A stretch of DNA of 64,000 bases, taken from positions 65,722,871-65,786,870 of the forward strand of contig NC_057918.1 in assembly GCF_018873765.1 (NCBI RefSeq). The letters are read 5' to 3'. The translations under genes and the position numbers were made by a program. The notes below the pieces were generated by a model. The model did no database searches. It saw only the letters and a program-made list of their open reading frames with translations, and was not told the origin of the DNA. Position 1 is the first letter of the stretch, and every line of letters begins with the position of its first letter. This DNA comes from Telopea speciosissima (taxonomy: Eukaryota; Streptophyta; Magnoliopsida; Proteales; Proteaceae). Positions 33,872 to 45,421 of the stretch are shown piece by piece.

Positions 33872-35491
33872 GTAGTGAAGTAGTTATTTTTTTGGCATCA
33901 TGGGCCTATGGCACTAAACAAATAATGTCTGCATAGTAAAAACTAAAGATTCAATGGTAGAGGCAGATGGATTAGCTCCCAATTATTTCAATGCAGTCTT
34001 CTCTTTCACTCATTTACTGACTCTCACAGTGCAAGCATCCTCATTCCTAACTTACAGAGTATATATGCTGCAATGTGAAGCTAGAGAGTCCAACCAGTTC
34101 TAATACAAAAGCTGAAGATGGCTTGTCTCAAAAGGGTGTCACCATCATTGAAGGTCTTGCTCAAGTTGCATTGGTAATCTTGTGCCCCATAACTTAGCCT
34201 ATTACCTGCAGAATCTATAGATAGCAAAACTTGTTTCACTGCTTTATCCATTGCATCAGAGTTATAATTACCTGTTTTGATGTTGAGAGCAGTGTCTATA
34301 GCTTATGAGATCAACATTTTGATCTACTACTATATAGAAGATCATAACCAAATGAATATTGCATTCATTTGCAAGGCTGGAAAAGAATACTGATAAATGC
34401 CATAAAAAAAAAAAAGAGCTTTTCATGATGGATGGATAGAACCATCTGACTAGATATCTTGTTTATAAACCAGTATTGCTCATCTAGAATACTCTAATCA
34501 GTTACTAGCTAATGCTTTAAACATGCTCAACTAAACACAGTTGAAGATACATACAGTACAGTTCAGTTCTATAGATAATATAATGACAAATCATGGAGAA
34601 TATCATGTGAGACATTAGTTGATTACTCTTCTTCAAAATAACATTGACATTAAGTTCATGACAGTATGACAACAGGAAAATACAAGTTCTTTGATACCGG
34701 ATAATAATGCTATGTCCCTCAGTCGAAGACTGCCATATAAGTGACAAGATGATGTAACATCTAGTTAGATTTAACACTCAAAGACCACCTGAGGCTTTAT
34801 TTGAACACAAAGGTTTCAAGCTGAGACATCATCAAAGATCCAGAGATCCCATTTGGGGAAGAAACTTTTTCCCATTATTTTGGTTGATTTATTAAATGCC
34901 AAAGTCAATTTCATAAGATTTCAATCTGATCAAAATCCATCACTGACTGATGTTTTTATTTTTGTCAGAGTCTGAAAATTCCCATGGAGATTGATCACCA
35001 TATACATACTGGATCTGTCCAATAACATATCCAGGTAAGACCATAATAACATATGAGATTAGTGTGACAAGGTTGAGGAATACAAAGATTCAAAATATTT
35101 CTTTAATTTAATATGCTGAATTTCAACTGCCTCATAATATGTTCCTACAGGTAAAATGGATTGAAACAATATTTCATTTTTGTCATCATAGTTGATGGGA
35201 GAATAAGAAAATCACTCCTCTTTGATGCAGATCAAAGCATGAAGCGCAGGACAAAAACAGATTTAAAAAACAAAGTTACTGTTCACATGAATAGTGTTGT
35301 GACTCCCATCTTAGATCATGTATGCTTTTATTCTAGAAGCTTTGGACAGCAAGACACTCCAGGATCGATGGGACAGCTTTTAAGAGATTGAAGACCAAGT
35401 TAGCTTCCTTTTTTGACGAGGATCTAGTTTCAATTCTTGTTGCTTAGCTTTTATTTAGAAGTTTATATTTTCTGAAGTTTCTATTTATGGG
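33872..35491. other. Intergenic, weak coding-like traces only
   Basis: Mostly AT-rich. Minus-strand translation at about 34100-34270 reads KAVKQVLLSIDSAG and a little more, which looks protein-like but matches no family I recognise. No element ends were found. A plus-strand 76-codon frame (35161-35391) is unassigned. Confidence 0.3.
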
Positions 35492-35506
35492 TTTTATGAA
35501 TTAGTA

Positions 35507-35644
35507 CAAGGGCATACCCAGTGCACGAGGCTACCGCTACTGTGGGGTCTGGGGAGGGTCATAATGTACGCAGCCTTACCCTCGTTCGCGGAGAGGCTGT
35601 TTCCAGAGACTTGAACCTGTGACTACTTGGTCACAATGAAGCAA
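35507..35644 (-). mobile_element. Au-type SINE with 15-bp target duplication
   Basis: Read on the minus strand it has TTGTGACCAAGTAGTCACAG, a B-box-like GGTTCAAGTCT, GGAAACAGCCTCTCCGCG, GGGTAAGGCTGCGTACATTA and a 3' end GTGCACTGGGTATGCCCTTG, the diagnostic order of the angiosperm Au SINE. TTTTATGAATTAGTA occurs at 35492-35506 and 35645-35659, an exact duplication, so insertion is relatively recent. The surrounding sequence (TATAAATAAGAG near 35696) may itself be LTR-derived. Confidence 0.92.
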
Positions 35645-38310
35645 TTTTATGAATTAGTAATAGATTGGGACTGGGTTGCTTTGTAATTGGGTTATTATAA
35701 ATAAGAGTATGAAGCTGAGCAAAAGAGGACAGAGATTGAAGAGAAAACAGTTATGGTTGAAGCTGTGATACGCGGCAACGGTGAGAGACTATGGATGAGA
35801 GCCTGGCTGAGAGAGCTGATCCTATCCCCCCTTCTATATCCCCTTCTTCTTCTTATTATTATTATCCTTTTATGTTTCTTCTTTCATATGCAAACAATTT
35901 AAACAACAATAAAGTGGATTCAACAAAGCACCCAGAAAGGGTATGTTAAGTGTATGTTCCTCTAATGTATCTCCTCGGTCTATTAAGTGTATGTTCCTTG
36001 GTTACTCTTGCACTCAAAAAGGGTATAAATGTTTTGATCCAGTTTCTAATACACAATTTACCAGTGCTGATGTCACTTTTTTTGAAAATACTCCTTATTT
36101 TTCTCGTTCTTCTATACTGCCCACAGTGCATAATGAAGATCTTTTTAGGTCCTCCATTACCTGTGCCCATACCCATTCCCTCACCACCAGCGGTTCAGGT
36201 CTATAACCATTGCCGACTTCGACCACCGGTCTTACCATCCACCACCACTACCATACCGGCTCCCACTGACCCAACCACTACACCTGGTCCATCACACTCT
36301 ACTTCCCATATGCCGGATCTGCCATCTACTACAGCGGACACTGCTCCTCCTCACACATAATCTGATTCTGATGTTGAGGGCTCCATCGACTTACCAATTG
36401 TTGTTCGTAAAGGTACTCGCACTTGTACTCACAAATCCCGCCAATCTTTGATTGTTTATCCTATTGAGCAGTATGTTTCCATTTCTCATCTTCCATCCCA
36501 CTATCACCCGCTTGCTTCTAATTTCTCTACTAACTTTGTGCCTAAGACTCACCCTGAGGCGTTTTCTCACCTTGGTTGGAAGGCTGCCGTTACCAAAGTG
36601 GATGCTTTATTATCTCAAAATACTTGGACTCTGGTTTCCTTGCTCACTGGGAAGGACGGTGGATTTATACTATCAAATACAATCCAGATGGTTTGTCGAG
36701 CGGCTCAAGCCCCGCTTTGTTGCTAAAGGCTATACTCAAACGTATGTGTCGATTACTTTGAGACTTTCTCACCCGTTGCGTGCCTGAATTCAGTTCGTAT
36801 TCTTATTTCTCTGGCTGTTAATTTTGACTGGCCCTTATATAAGATGGATATCAAAAATGCTTTTCTCTATGGGGATCTTCAAGAGGAGGTTTATATGGAG
36901 CAACCTCCAGGGTATGCTGCTCAGGAGGAGAATTCTACTAAAGTTTGCAAGCTTCGTAAGGAAATTTATGGGTTGAAAGTTGAAACAATCCCCACAGGCA
37001 TGGTTTGATAAGTTCAGCTCCATTGTCACTAAGGTTGGGTTCTCACAGTGTCGTTATTTTGATCGTTCCATTTTTGTTCGTCGTTAAGGCTAAAAAATGG
37101 TGGTGATGGTGGTCTATGTGGATGATATTATTATATTTGATAATGATGCTTCTGGTATTGCTTAAGTTAAATCATATCTTCATCAGCATTTTCAGATGAA
37201 ATACTTGGGTGTTCTCAAGTATCTCCTTGGTATTGAAGTGTTGCGAAGCAAGAAAGGTGTTAGCTTATCTCAAAGGAAATATGTTCTTGACCTTTTAACT
37301 GACACCGGAATGCTTGCTTCCAAACCTGCAGGTACTCCCATGGATCCTCATCAAAAGCTTGGGTCCGTTGAGAGTAAGGATTTTTCTGATATTCATCGGT
37401 ATAAAAGATTAGTTGGGAAACTCATTTATCTTATTGTCACTTGCCTAGATATATCCTTTGCCGTTGGAGTTATTAGTCAGTTCATGCAATATCCAAAGAA
37501 ATTTCACTGGGATGCTGCCTGTCGTGTGTTGCGATATCTAAAAGGTGCTCCTGGTAAGGGTCTTATTTATCGGCCTAACCGACATGCTAATCTGGTTTGG
37601 TTTTTTGATGCTGATTGGGCTGGTGCTGATGATGATAGCCGTTCCACTACTGGTTATTGTACATTTGTGGGTGGTAATCTGGTCACCTGAAAAACAAGAA
37701 ACAAACTATTATTACTCAATCAAGTGTTGAGGCTGAATATCGGGCAATGGCTCATACTACAGCTGAGTTGATGTGGTTAAAAGCATTGTTCCAAGAGTTG
37801 GGATTTCCTATTGCTCAACCTATGAAGATGTTTTGTGATAATCAAGCCGCTATTTATATTGCAAGTTATCCAGTGTTTCATGAGAGGACTAAGCACATTA
37901 AGGTTGATTGTCACTTTGTTCGGGATGCAGTTACGAAGAAGTTAATTTCTACTCCCTTGGTCTCTACTACCAATCAACTTGGTGATATGGTTACTAAGCC
38001 GTTGTTTGGACCTGCCTTTCGGAGGAGTTGTTCCAAGTTGGGTCTAGGTGACTTATACGCTCCAGCTTAAGGGGGAGTGTTGAAGTATATCGAGCACATA
38101 GAGAATTCTGATCGAGATTCCCTCCTCCTATGTGTCTCTTCTATTTGTGGAGTTTAGTTAGGATTGTCTAGTCCTAGTTTCTGTCTATGTTAGTTCCTAT
38201 TGTAACTAGGAATAATTTATATTTTAGTTTCTATTTTTCATATTGTAACTAGGATTCCTAATTTAATTAGGAATCCCCTCTTTTGGCTGTAATCTAAACT
38301 ATATAAATAA

Positions 38311-39544
38311 GGGAAATTTACGTTTACCACCCCTGGGATTTCAAACGATTACATCTACCACCCCTGGAATTTCATCTATTTCATTAACTTCCCCTATATT
38401 TTGAAAGATTCTTACAAATGTACCTATACCGTTAGATGAGAAGAGTTAAATGATGATGTAATCACCCAAATATTAACTAAATGCCCATAATACCCTTAAT
38501 GAAGGTGCTTTTACACATTTACCCCCATTTGTTTGTAGCCCTAACCTGCTGGTTAATTTCTCTATCCTCTCTCTCCTTCCTCTTGCTGCCGGAGTCCCCT
38601 ACTATTGCCAGAGTAGCCCTCGGAGATCCCTTCCGCTGCTGCTCCCTCTTACGCTTCTCCCCTCCCATCAACTCCCTCACAAGCCCCTCCACTTCCTCTC
38701 TCTTTACATCACTATCGATCTCCATGCCTATCCCCCACTTGGTGCACGCATACAGGCAATTCGTCTGTTGCTCTGCAAAGAAAGGCCAGCTAATCATGGG
38801 CACCCCTTCGCGTATACTCTCCAGAGTAGAATTCCATCCACAATGTGTCAAGAAACCACCAATCGAAGGATGACGAATAACTTGTTTTTGTAGGCACCAA
38901 CCTGAAAGCAAACCTCTATCTTTAATCTCTTCCATGAATTCTCCTGAAATGATCTCTGAACCACCATTCACAATATTGGGTCTAATGACCCATAAGAAGT
39001 GGTATCTGCTATCGGCTAGTCCCCAAGCAAACTCGTTCAGCTGTTGTGGCATTATAATCGCTAGGCTTCTGAAGTTCACATACACAACTGATTTGGGTTT
39101 TCATTCATTTAACCACTCCAAGCATCCCCTGTCTTCTCTCCACAGATTTGATTCAATACAGTTCAATTCAGCTTCTGCCTCTTTTGATTCTGATGAGACT
39201 TGCCTTAAGAGCATAGATAGTGGACCTATGGTGTAAAGCTTGGGAAATTTGGATTTGATGGCATCGATAAACTCAGCTTCTAAATCATCAAACGTTTTAG
39301 AATAAGACCCTGAGTTTTGAGGTCTTCTATCACTGAATTATTATTCTATCTTTCCCTTTTTTTTATTCAATGATGAATCCCTCTACCGTTAGGGTTCAAG
39401 AGTAGAAATAAGGGAAGAAGAAGAAGATGAGTACAAGGGCAATATTGTCATTTTCTTACAAAACTAACAGAAGTAATTTTTGAAATTTCAGGGGTGGTAG
39501 ACGTAATTGTTTGAAACCCCAAGGGTGGTAGACGTAAATTTCCC
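38311..39544. mobile_element. Pack-MULE carrying a UDP-glycosyltransferase fragment
   Basis: Terminal inverted repeats begin GGGAAATTTACGT and end ACGTAAATTTCCC. They continue inward as imperfect repeats with tandem CTACCACCCCTGG-type subunits (38323-38375, and inverted at 39490-39535). The exact 9-bp duplication TATAAATAA (38302-38310 and 39545-39553) identifies Mutator-like transposition. The interior carries host gene sequence instead of transposase (see 38640-39325). The target duplication is the TATA motif of the copia LTR. Confidence 0.9.
38640..39325 (-). pseudogene. UDP-glycosyltransferase fragment captured in a MULE
   Basis: Minus-strand translation runs FDDLEAEFIDAIKSKFPKLY, then [31 protein letters not shown], and the PSPG donor-binding box (about 38765-38899: [27 protein letters not shown]). 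This is the C-terminal half of a plant family-1 UGT, most like the UGT85 group, which transfers sugar from UDP-sugars to small metabolites. The N-terminal acceptor-binding half, including its catalytic His, is absent. There is an in-frame stop after LNE (about 39100), and UGT similarity stops near 38640, followed by unrelated sequence. An open frame of 188 codons (39085-38519) persists over the PSPG region. The fragment is probably non-functional as an enzyme but could give antisense or small RNA against the parent UGT. Confidence 0.9.
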
Positions 39545-39649
39545 TATAAATAAAGACATGGTGAGGGAGACAGTTAAGTTCGATCCCTCTTAACAGCTCT
39601 CCTCTCTTCTTCTCTCAGTTCTGGTTCTCTCTTGTTTAATTCTGTTACA

Positions 39650-40277
39650 GGCTTGAAGAAAGACAAACACAAATCTATAATGGAACATAAAATGGAAGAG
39701 TATTCTTCCCTCAAGCTGGCATTCTCTGATGTAGATATGATAGGCTGCAAGTTTACAACACTAACTAACCTACTGAAATCCAGAATCGCAGTGAACAGAA
39801 TAATAGAATAAACAGGACAGCGTACAAAAGAAGCAAATTACTTAATTTCCAGCAATAGGATGGGACTGGAAATCAAGTCGAGTAGGCTTTATGTCCAGTT
39901 GAATGAGTGCTCCAAAGGTGGGACTGATCCGATGGACTAATCTGCAGAAAACTCTATAAACAGAAATAGAAAGTACACAGAAATTAGAATTGTAATAGGG
40001 GAACTCAAATATTTCCAGATCCAGAATTCAGATCCGGTCCAAAGTCAGGTAGAGGAGAGGTCCTATATGGCTGATTGAATGCCTAAAATTCCACATTCAT
40101 CTAATGGAGTAATTGGGAGAAACAGACAGAGACTGAAATTATAACGTATGATAAGCAGAAAATAGCAACCAAGGGAAAGCTACTCTAGCTTATAACCCCT
40201 CAGTCTGAGGGATGTCAGACTCAGATCGAAGGCAATAATAGGGTGGTTGGATTACATACTCAAAACTCGGATTATTC
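39650..40277. other. Unassigned repeat-like sequence
   Basis: Lies between the copia LTR and the next LTR copy. No coding or element ends recognised. Confidence 0.4.
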
Positions 40278-41135
40278 TGATGGTTTGATTCATAGAAATC
40301 TAGGGTGGAAAATTAGACTACTATGCTGTTAAATGTCCAATTGCAGGCACCAAAACTGAACTGGAAATTATCAGAACTTGAACAACAGCAGCAGTGAATC
40401 AATCAAACATTAAAGAGAGACTGATATTACCAGATTAGAAGCCCACGAAAGTGAGCGATGGCTGCTGGACTTCACTGGACAGAGTAGCAATTGAATACTA
40501 AACAGGACAAAAAAAAAAGAGCCTCTCACCATAAACAGTCTCCCACAGCAACTGACTCACTCAGCACACAAGGCAAAGCCCATTCTTTCAACATCCAAAA
40601 CCGATAGAGGTGTCCTCCTTTTCTTCTATTTATAGAATAAAGTAAACAACTACAAAGTAAAGCTCTCCATGCATGGAGGCCTCTTGATAGAAAATAGAAA
40701 CTAAGTCTCCCTGTTGCTATTACATGAAATAGAAAGAAGGAAATTAGAAACTTGCTAATAACTAACAGTTACAAGGAATAAGAAACCAGATAATGGCAGC
40801 ATTATGATAGAAACTTTCTCCACTTGATATATCCAATGGGGTCCACAAGATCATCTGAAAATTATTCCCACGCAAGGCTGCAATTATCTACTGAAATATC
40901 TCCCCTGGTATGGCTAGTATGGGTCCCACACAATCTGGTAAATATTCAACAGATTCCTCTCCATGCAAGCTGTCCATAGGGTCCACCATAACTTTCAAAA
41001 TATCCTTCAAATATTTTTGGTTGATGTCCATTTTGGGGCAGAACAAAGCTGGTCCAGTGGGCTGAAATATACCCAACAGTTGGGCTCAAATATGGGCCTG
41101 CCTAGGAGTCAAATCAATGAACTTGTACTGCATCA
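40278..41135 (-). mobile_element. LTR copy 1 of an antisense LTR element (fossil)
   Basis: Read on the minus strand it begins TGATGCAGTAC and ends AACCATCA, giving 5-bp inverted ends TGATG/CATCA. Immediately upstream on that strand (41136-41150) is a purine-rich tract CAAGTGGGGGAGAGC, a plausible polypurine tract, so this would be the 3' LTR. It is near-identical over most of its length to 43812-44724. Superfamily not assigned. Confidence 0.65.
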
Positions 41136-41790
41136 GCTCTCCCCCACTTGGAAAAACTCGAACTCGAGTTTTAGTGAGTCGAGAAATCAATAGAGTATGA
41201 TGGATATCAAGCTTCTGTCCAAACAAATACTCCGGCAGCTCACGATAATTATAGATGCAGTACTCCAGACCATAGTTTAAGATCTCGCGATATATCGGTA
41301 TCTCGGGCTTGTCGAGATGGCCAAAATATACCGAAATATCGCCAAAATATGGTATTTTCTCTGCCATATTTCGGCAGTCCATCTCGATGGGTTTTTGGCC
41401 ATATTAAGGCCTGATACTTCATGTACACCCTTATTTAAGCTAAATAAACACATTTAAACCTTCATATTACCAAAAAATGAACTCAAAGTGGTGTTTTGGG
41501 TATGCACCATTGATTGATAGTATACGGTCGCCGACCCTGATGTATAAATAGTTAAATACACATTGTTTAAATACTCAAAGACATAATAAGAAATTTAAAC
41601 AAAGTAATGAAACAAAAATAAAGTCAAATGTAGCCTTTAGTTTAAACTTTAAAGTTTAAACTCATAAAGTCATAAGTGCATAAGTTCATAAGTCATAACT
41701 CATAAACTAAATTAGAAAGCATGATAAGATTACCTTCTAATTAAAAGGGGAGTCCCCAAGTACATTTACTGATAATGTGGTCAAACAAGA
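41136..41790. repeat. Remnant interior plus another repeat fragment
   Basis: 41136-41285 appears to be what is left of the LTR element interior. From about 41286 a different repeat begins with CGCGATATATCGGTATCTCGGG-type words, with a partial inverted arrangement around 41330-41400. From 41560 the sequence is A-rich. Confidence 0.4.
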
Positions 41791-41799
41791 CAAGTGAGA

Positions 41800-43811
41800 C
41801 TTTGAGGGAGACACAAATGTGACATGGACTGAGATGAAGACTTGTATTAAGAGGGTTGCCAAAGATGTTCTAGGGGAAGAAGGGTAGTCACCAGGCCCCT
41901 AGGGAGAATTGGTGGTGGGACGTGGAGGCCCAAACAGCCCTTAAGACCAAGAAGGAGAGTTAAGACATGGCAACGGACTGAAGAATTAGATGATAAAAAA
42001 AAGGTATATCAAGGCCCAAAAAGAGGCTAAAAAGATGGTGGGGATGGCTAGGGCAAAGAAATGAGGACCTCTATATTAATCTAAACACAAAATAAGGGGA
42101 AAAAACTATTTATAAGATAGCTAAAATGAGATAAAGGAAGAGTAGAGAGTTCGATCAAGTGAGATGTATCAAAGGGGATGATGGACGAGTGTTGGTAAGG
42201 GATGAGAACATTGCGAAGAGATGGGACGACTATACTTGTGAACTACTTAATGGAGATAGCTCGAGTAGGATTGACCTGGAGGATTGCAGTATACACCGAG
42301 ACACCATACACCATCAATATATACGTAAGGTTGGTGTGGCGAAAGTTAAAGAAGCCTTAAGAAAGATGAAAGCAGGTAAGACACCAAGACCAGATGAGAT
42401 CCCAATAGAAGTGTGGAAAACCTTAGGAGATTGTGGGGTATATTGGTTAACCATACTGTTTAACATGATTATGACCACAAAGAAAATGCCAGATGAATGG
42501 AGGAAAAGCATTGTAGTTCCGATCTACAAGAATAAAGGGGATATCAAGAGATGTGATAACTATAGATGCATAAAACTAATGAGTCATACAATGAAACTAT
42601 GGGAGAAGATTATTGAAGCCCATTTGAGAAGGGAGACTCATATCTCGGAGAACCAATTTGGCTTTATGCCGGGTAGATCCACGGCAGAAGCTATCTACCT
42701 ACTGAGGAGGCTCATGGAAGGTTATAGAGCTAGCAAGAAAGATCTCCATATGGTCTTTATCGACCTGGAACAAGCCTATGACAGAGTCTCTAGAGATTTA
42801 ATCTAGCATGTTCTTGTGAAGAGAGGGATGTCGAGTAGATATGTGGAGATAATTAAAGGTATGTACACAGGCGTGGTAACTAGTGTGAGATCTGTGGAAG
42901 GTCAAGGCAAGGAATTCTCAATTACGATTGAGTTACATCAGGGATCAGCCTTAAGCCCTTATTTGCTTGCGCTCATCATGGATTATTTAACCAAGAGCAT
43001 CCAAGATGAGATCTTGTGGTGTATGCTCTTCGCCGATGATATTGTTTTGGTGGATGAGACAAAAACATGGATTAACGATAAGCTAGAGCTTTGGAGGTCT
43101 ACCTTGGAAACAAGAGGCTTTAAGATTAGTAGATCAAATTAGAGTATTTGATGTGTAACTTTAGTCACACAATGACAAATAATGAAGTGGTGAAAATTGA
43201 GAAGAGAGAGATACTGCAAAGTGACTGTTTTAGATATTTGGGGTCAATTATAAACAACGAAGGTGACATAGAGAATGATGTTTCACAGAGAATTAAAGCG
43301 GGATGGATGAAGTGCAGAGGTGCGACCAGAGTGTTGTGTGACCGACGTATCCCTTTAAAGCTTAAAGGAAAGTTCTATAGGACTATTGTCTGACCGGCTA
43401 TGATGTATGGGGCAGAATATTGGGCAGTTAAGAAGTGTCATATAGAGAAGCTATGTGTGGTTGAGATGAGGATGTTGAGATGGATGTGTGGCAAAACTCA
43501 GAAGGATAAAGTGAGGAATGAACGTATTAGAGCTGATTTGAGAGTTGCCCCGAATGACAAGCTCTGAGAAAGTCGTCCAAGGGGGTATGGCCATGTTCAG
43601 CGGAGGCCTAGGGATGCCCCAGTAAGGAGGAGCGATCTGATCCTGATTTAAGGAACTAAACGAACTAGGGGCAGGCCTAAACTGACTATAGAAGAAGTAG
43701 TGAGGAAGGACATGCATAGTCTACGTCTTGTCCCAAGTATGACTTCGAATAGAGCCTATTGGAGGGCATGATCCATGGAGTCGACCCCATTTAGCTGAGA
43801 TTCTCCTGACG
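41800..43811 (+). mobile_element. RTE-clade LINE, 5' truncated
   Basis: Reverse transcriptase frames: 42159-42806 ([63 protein letters not shown]), then 42816-43142 ([15 protein letters not shown], the catalytic FADD in [12 protein letters not shown]) and 43148-43393 (CFRYLGSIINNEGDIENDVS, RIKAGWMKCRGATRVLCDRR). An in-frame stop near 42804 and a frame change near 43142 inactivate it. The 3' end CGACCCCATTTAGCTGAGAT (about 43780-43800) is the conserved tail of plant RTE LINEs. The endonuclease is missing, so it is 5' truncated, as most LINE copies are. Its 3' end abuts LTR copy 2 directly at 43812. Confidence 0.9.
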
Positions 43812-44724
43812 TGATGGTTTGATTCACAGAAATCTATGGTAAAAAATTAGACTAATATGTTGTTAAATATCCAATCGCAGGCACCAAAACTGGACTGGAA
43901 ATTATCAGAACTTGAACAGCATCAGTGAATCAATCAAACATTTAGGAGATATTGATATTACCAGATTAGCAGCCCACGAAAGTGAGGGATGGTTGCTGGA
44001 GTTTACTGGACAGAGTAGCAGTTGAATAACAAACAGACAAAAAAAAAAAAAAGAAAGAAAGGAAATGAAAAGATACAAAGGAGGGATAGGGAAGGGCCTC
44101 TCACCCATACAGTCTCACACAGCAACTGACTCACTCAGCACACAAGGCAAAGCCCATTCTTTCAACATACAAAACTGATAGTGGTGTCCTCCCTTTTTTC
44201 TATTTATAAAATAAAGTAAACAATTACAAAGTAAAACTCTCCATGCATGGAGGCCTCTTGGTGGAAAATAGAAACTAAATCTCCCTATTGCTATTACATG
44301 AAATAGGGAGAAGGAAATTAGAAACTTGCTAATAACTAACAGTTACAAGGAATTAGAAACTTATCAAAAAGAAACTAGATTATGGAAGCATTAGGATAGA
44401 ATCTTTCTCCACTTGATATATCCAATGGGCCCCACAAGATCTTCGTAAAATTATCCCCACACAAGGCTGCAATTATTTACTGAAATATCTCCCCCGCTAT
44501 GGGCAGTATGGGTGCCATACAATCTGGTAAATATTAAAAATATTCTTCTCCGTGCAAGCTGTCCATGGGGCCCACCATAAATTTCAAAATATCTTTCAAA
44601 TATTGCTGGTCGATGGCCATTTTGGGGCAGAACAAAGCTGGTCCAATGGGCTGAAATATACCCAACACCTGAGCACAAATATGGGCCTGCCTAGGAGTCA
44701 AATCTATGGACTTGTACTGCATTA
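43812..44724 (-). mobile_element. LTR copy 2 of the antisense LTR element (fossil)
   Basis: Direct-repeat partner of 40278-41135, about 55 bp longer mainly because of an A/G-rich stretch at about 44040-44095. Begins (plus strand) TGATGGTTTGATTCACAG and ends CTTGTACTGCATTA. A primer-binding site is not visible next to it. Confidence 0.65.
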
Positions 44725-45350
44725 TTGTCATCTCATCCTTTTTCTTGTAGTTCTCCCTCCCCCCTTTTTATTCTTTAGATTGACACGCCAATTTATGAAG
44801 AGCATAGTTTTGATAAGACCAACAGAATTAGGAATGCTAGAAGCAGATTATATCACTTCCATCTTGGAAACTCAACTGTGGATCTAGAATCATTTCACCA
44901 CCTTAAAGAACTAGAATCTTAAAGAATCTATTATGTCTCCAAAACAATTGTGATGCATTAAGCAGAACACTGTCTGTTTGGTAGGAGAAAATTAGCAGCA
45001 CCAATGAACATCAATTTAATAACATAATAATTAAATTTTTTTTTTACTTTTCTGCTTTCTACGGAATTCACTTAGGGTCAGTCCATTATTTTACAAGAAA
45101 TCCATAAGAATAGCAGCCAGCAACAGGGTCTAAAAGTAAATGAAAAGTATTCTATTCTTTTTTTTTTTCCTTGAGACTGAGAAAGCACTTTCTACATTGC
45201 TCAAACCTTTTTGCTATGATACTCGACAATGTATACCTAAGGAGTTAGGACCATGGCAACTAAATCATTACCAATAAAAATGGATATGTACCTAACTAAG
45301 GAGCTTATCAATAGGGAGCCAAAAGCTAATCTTAGAGATGTTCCAACTGA
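44725..45350 (+). other. Intergenic with a possible orphan exon
   Basis: After a TTCTTTAG acceptor-like site, 44779-44922 is open for 47 codons (IDTPIYEEHSFDKTNRIRNA, then RSRLYHFHLGNSTVDLE) and ends in TAA. It looks protein-like but I do not recognise the family, and the LTR at 43812-44724 lies directly upstream, so any partner exons may be lost. The rest shows nothing recognisable. Confidence 0.25.
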
Positions 45351-45421
45351 GCACCCAGACAGGTATGAACCGATGACCTGTTGATCTGCAGTCAAATGCA
45401 CAACCACTTAACTATGAATCC
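45351..45421 (-). pseudogene. tRNA-Cys(GCA)-like sequence, decayed
   Basis: The minus strand keeps GCATTTGACTGCAGATCAA, the anticodon arm of plant tRNA-Cys with anticodon GCA, followed by AGGTCATCGGTTCATACC where CACCGGTTCGAACC is expected. Acceptor, D stem and T stem carry mismatches, so it is a pseudogene or a tRNA-Cys-derived SINE head. No Pol III terminator directly follows. Confidence 0.65.

Larger units (their letters stand above)
35935..39649 (+). mobile_element. Ty1/copia retroelement remnant, 5' truncated (fossil)
   Basis: The 3' part of a copia polyprotein is recognisable in order: integrase C-terminal region (35950-36110), reverse transcriptase with a YVDD-type site (about 36550-37200), and RNase H (about 37550-38060). 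A polypurine tract lies at 38069-38077. The 3' LTR starts TGTTGAAG at 38078 and ends TGTTACA at 39649; excluding the nested insertion it is about 329 bp. No gag, protease, primer site or 5' LTR was found, so age cannot be taken from LTR divergence. It is broken by several disruptions and not functional. A 1,234-bp MULE sits inside its LTR, so the copia insertion is older than that event. Confidence 0.9.

Noticed and set aside
34100-34270. Possible coding exon on the minus strand
   Set aside because: Short, no recognised family, no partner exons found; noted only as a trace.
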